Source: Sclerodactyla briareus
Taxonomy: Eukaryota > Echinodermata > Holothuroidea > Dendrochirotida > Sclerodactylidae
Length of the DNA: 64,000 bases
Direction: 5' to 3'
NCBI GenBank assembly: GCA_026419785.1
Contig: JAODTK010003455.1
Coordinates: 336,365-400,364 of the forward strand
Part shown: piece by piece, positions 63,291 to 64,000 of the stretch
Layout: each line of letters opens with the position of its first letter
Position numbering within the stretch: position 1 is the stretch's first letter
The notes under the pieces: generated by a model
What the model was told of the DNA's origin: nothing
Database searches by the model: none
The model's input: the letters and a program-made list of their open reading frames with translations, nothing else
Translations under genes and position numbers: made by a program

Positions 63291-63581
63291 CTGAAGAATT
63301 GATGAAGATTGATTGATTGATTACATAACTTCCCAGCTTTCTACTGTAGACAGCATGCTTGCAATGTAGATATGGCCGATTAAAAACATCACATACACTA
63401 CACTCTATTCAAATGTATCGCACATGTAAACATGCCCATGTTCCCCTTTTTAAGATGCCGTCATTTGACTTTCGTGTTTCTGTGACTGATTAAAAAATAC
63501 TTCGGCCAACAACATAACACATTACAAGACTAGAGCAGCAATGGTGATGTATCTCAAACGAACACAAAGCAATTATTTTTT

Positions 63582-63914
63582 TTGTTCAAAATTTTTGTAG
63601 AAACTTCACCTGTCTGTGGCCCAAGAACCTCTTCCCCATTAGGCTCTCCGTTACCCTTTGGGTTACGATACCCCTCGTTAAACTGCCTGACCCCTAGACG
63701 ATCGTCTGACCCCAACTTCCAGGAAAAGCGCATGCACCATGTGTTGGAGCTGGTACAGAATTTGGTCCTCCGATCATTGACACACCTTTTTATGGTACTC
63801 ATCAAGCCCCAATCATCCTACCACGCAAGTCTTGACTTTCTAGATGAATTGCTAATTCGCCCTTCAATGCCGCCTTCGCACATCAAACCACCCAAGAGAC
63901 CTTCTGTTTCATAA
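63582..63914. other. Unassigned open frames at the right end
   Basis: Open frames occur on both strands. The minus-strand one (SDDRLGVRQFNEGYRNPKGN and onward, ending at a possible GTGAAG donor at about 63608) could be the next upstream KMT2 exon. The plus-strand 110-codon frame matches nothing I know. Neither shows convincing splice pairs or homology. Confidence 0.2.
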
Positions 63915-64000
63915 GGATTAAACTAACAATGTATAACAACACAATCATGTTGCCAGAATGTTTTGTACTTTTTTGTACAGTCATCTTTCATTACAAGAAC

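Noticed and set aside
1..64000. CRISPR arrays, tRNA/rRNA genes, bacterial operons, phage or novel multi-gene systems
   Set aside because: None seen; the window is eukaryotic and dominated by one large gene and repeats.

Overview
This is eukaryotic genomic DNA: long AT-rich non-coding stretches, short exons bounded by GT-AG splice signals, microsatellites, minisatellites, dispersed repeats and very long poly-C/poly-G runs. The one recognisable gene is a KMT2C/KMT2D (MLL3/MLL4, Trithorax-related) histone H3 lysine-4 methyltransferase on the minus strand. Its last exons lie near 23.8 kb and it continues past the right edge at 64 kb. A single MLL3/4-type gene with giant low-complexity exons, together with repeats containing 'gaccttga / gacctctgacc' phrases, suggests a marine invertebrate, perhaps a non-vertebrate deuterostome. 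The species cannot be fixed from sequence reading alone.

Right part (about 23.8-63.3 kb): about 22 exons (about 10.3 kb of coding sequence) read right to left. In order they encode the EAF(F/L)GK-type helix segment, a TDEELESIL segment, an HMG box, proline/glutamine/methionine-rich linkers in two giant exons (2.9 and 3.7 kb), a 63-nt micro-exon, coiled coils, an LLKQLL motif, a lysine-rich block, a cysteine cluster, the C-terminal extended PHD finger, FYRN, FYRC, the WDR5-interacting WIN motif, SET and post-SET. This is the C-terminal domain order of animal MLL3/4. The N-terminal PHD clusters and promoter lie outside the window. The family acts in a COMPASS-like complex (WDR5, RBBP5, ASH2L, DPY30, plus UTX/PTIP/PA1) that deposits H3K4me1 at enhancers.

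Many conserved domains are interrupted by single-base frameshifts although splice sites and key residues are kept. The pattern looks like uncorrected sequencing indels in a real gene rather than a decayed pseudogene.

Left part (1-23.6 kb): no protein gene was recognised. It holds a probable Harbinger/Tourist-like MITE (363-747), a short tandem array (about 3.9-4.66 kb), a roughly 4.5-kb tandem duplication (about 4.45-9.03 and 9.03-13.52 kb) whose copies differ mainly by small indels, a second tandem duplication (about 16.3-18.6 kb), dispersed repeats with a conserved hairpin, and a 124-bp minisatellite (22.98-23.65 kb) just downstream of the KMT2 stop. No RNA genes, CRISPR arrays or bacterial-type operons were seen, and I found no convincing undescribed gene system.
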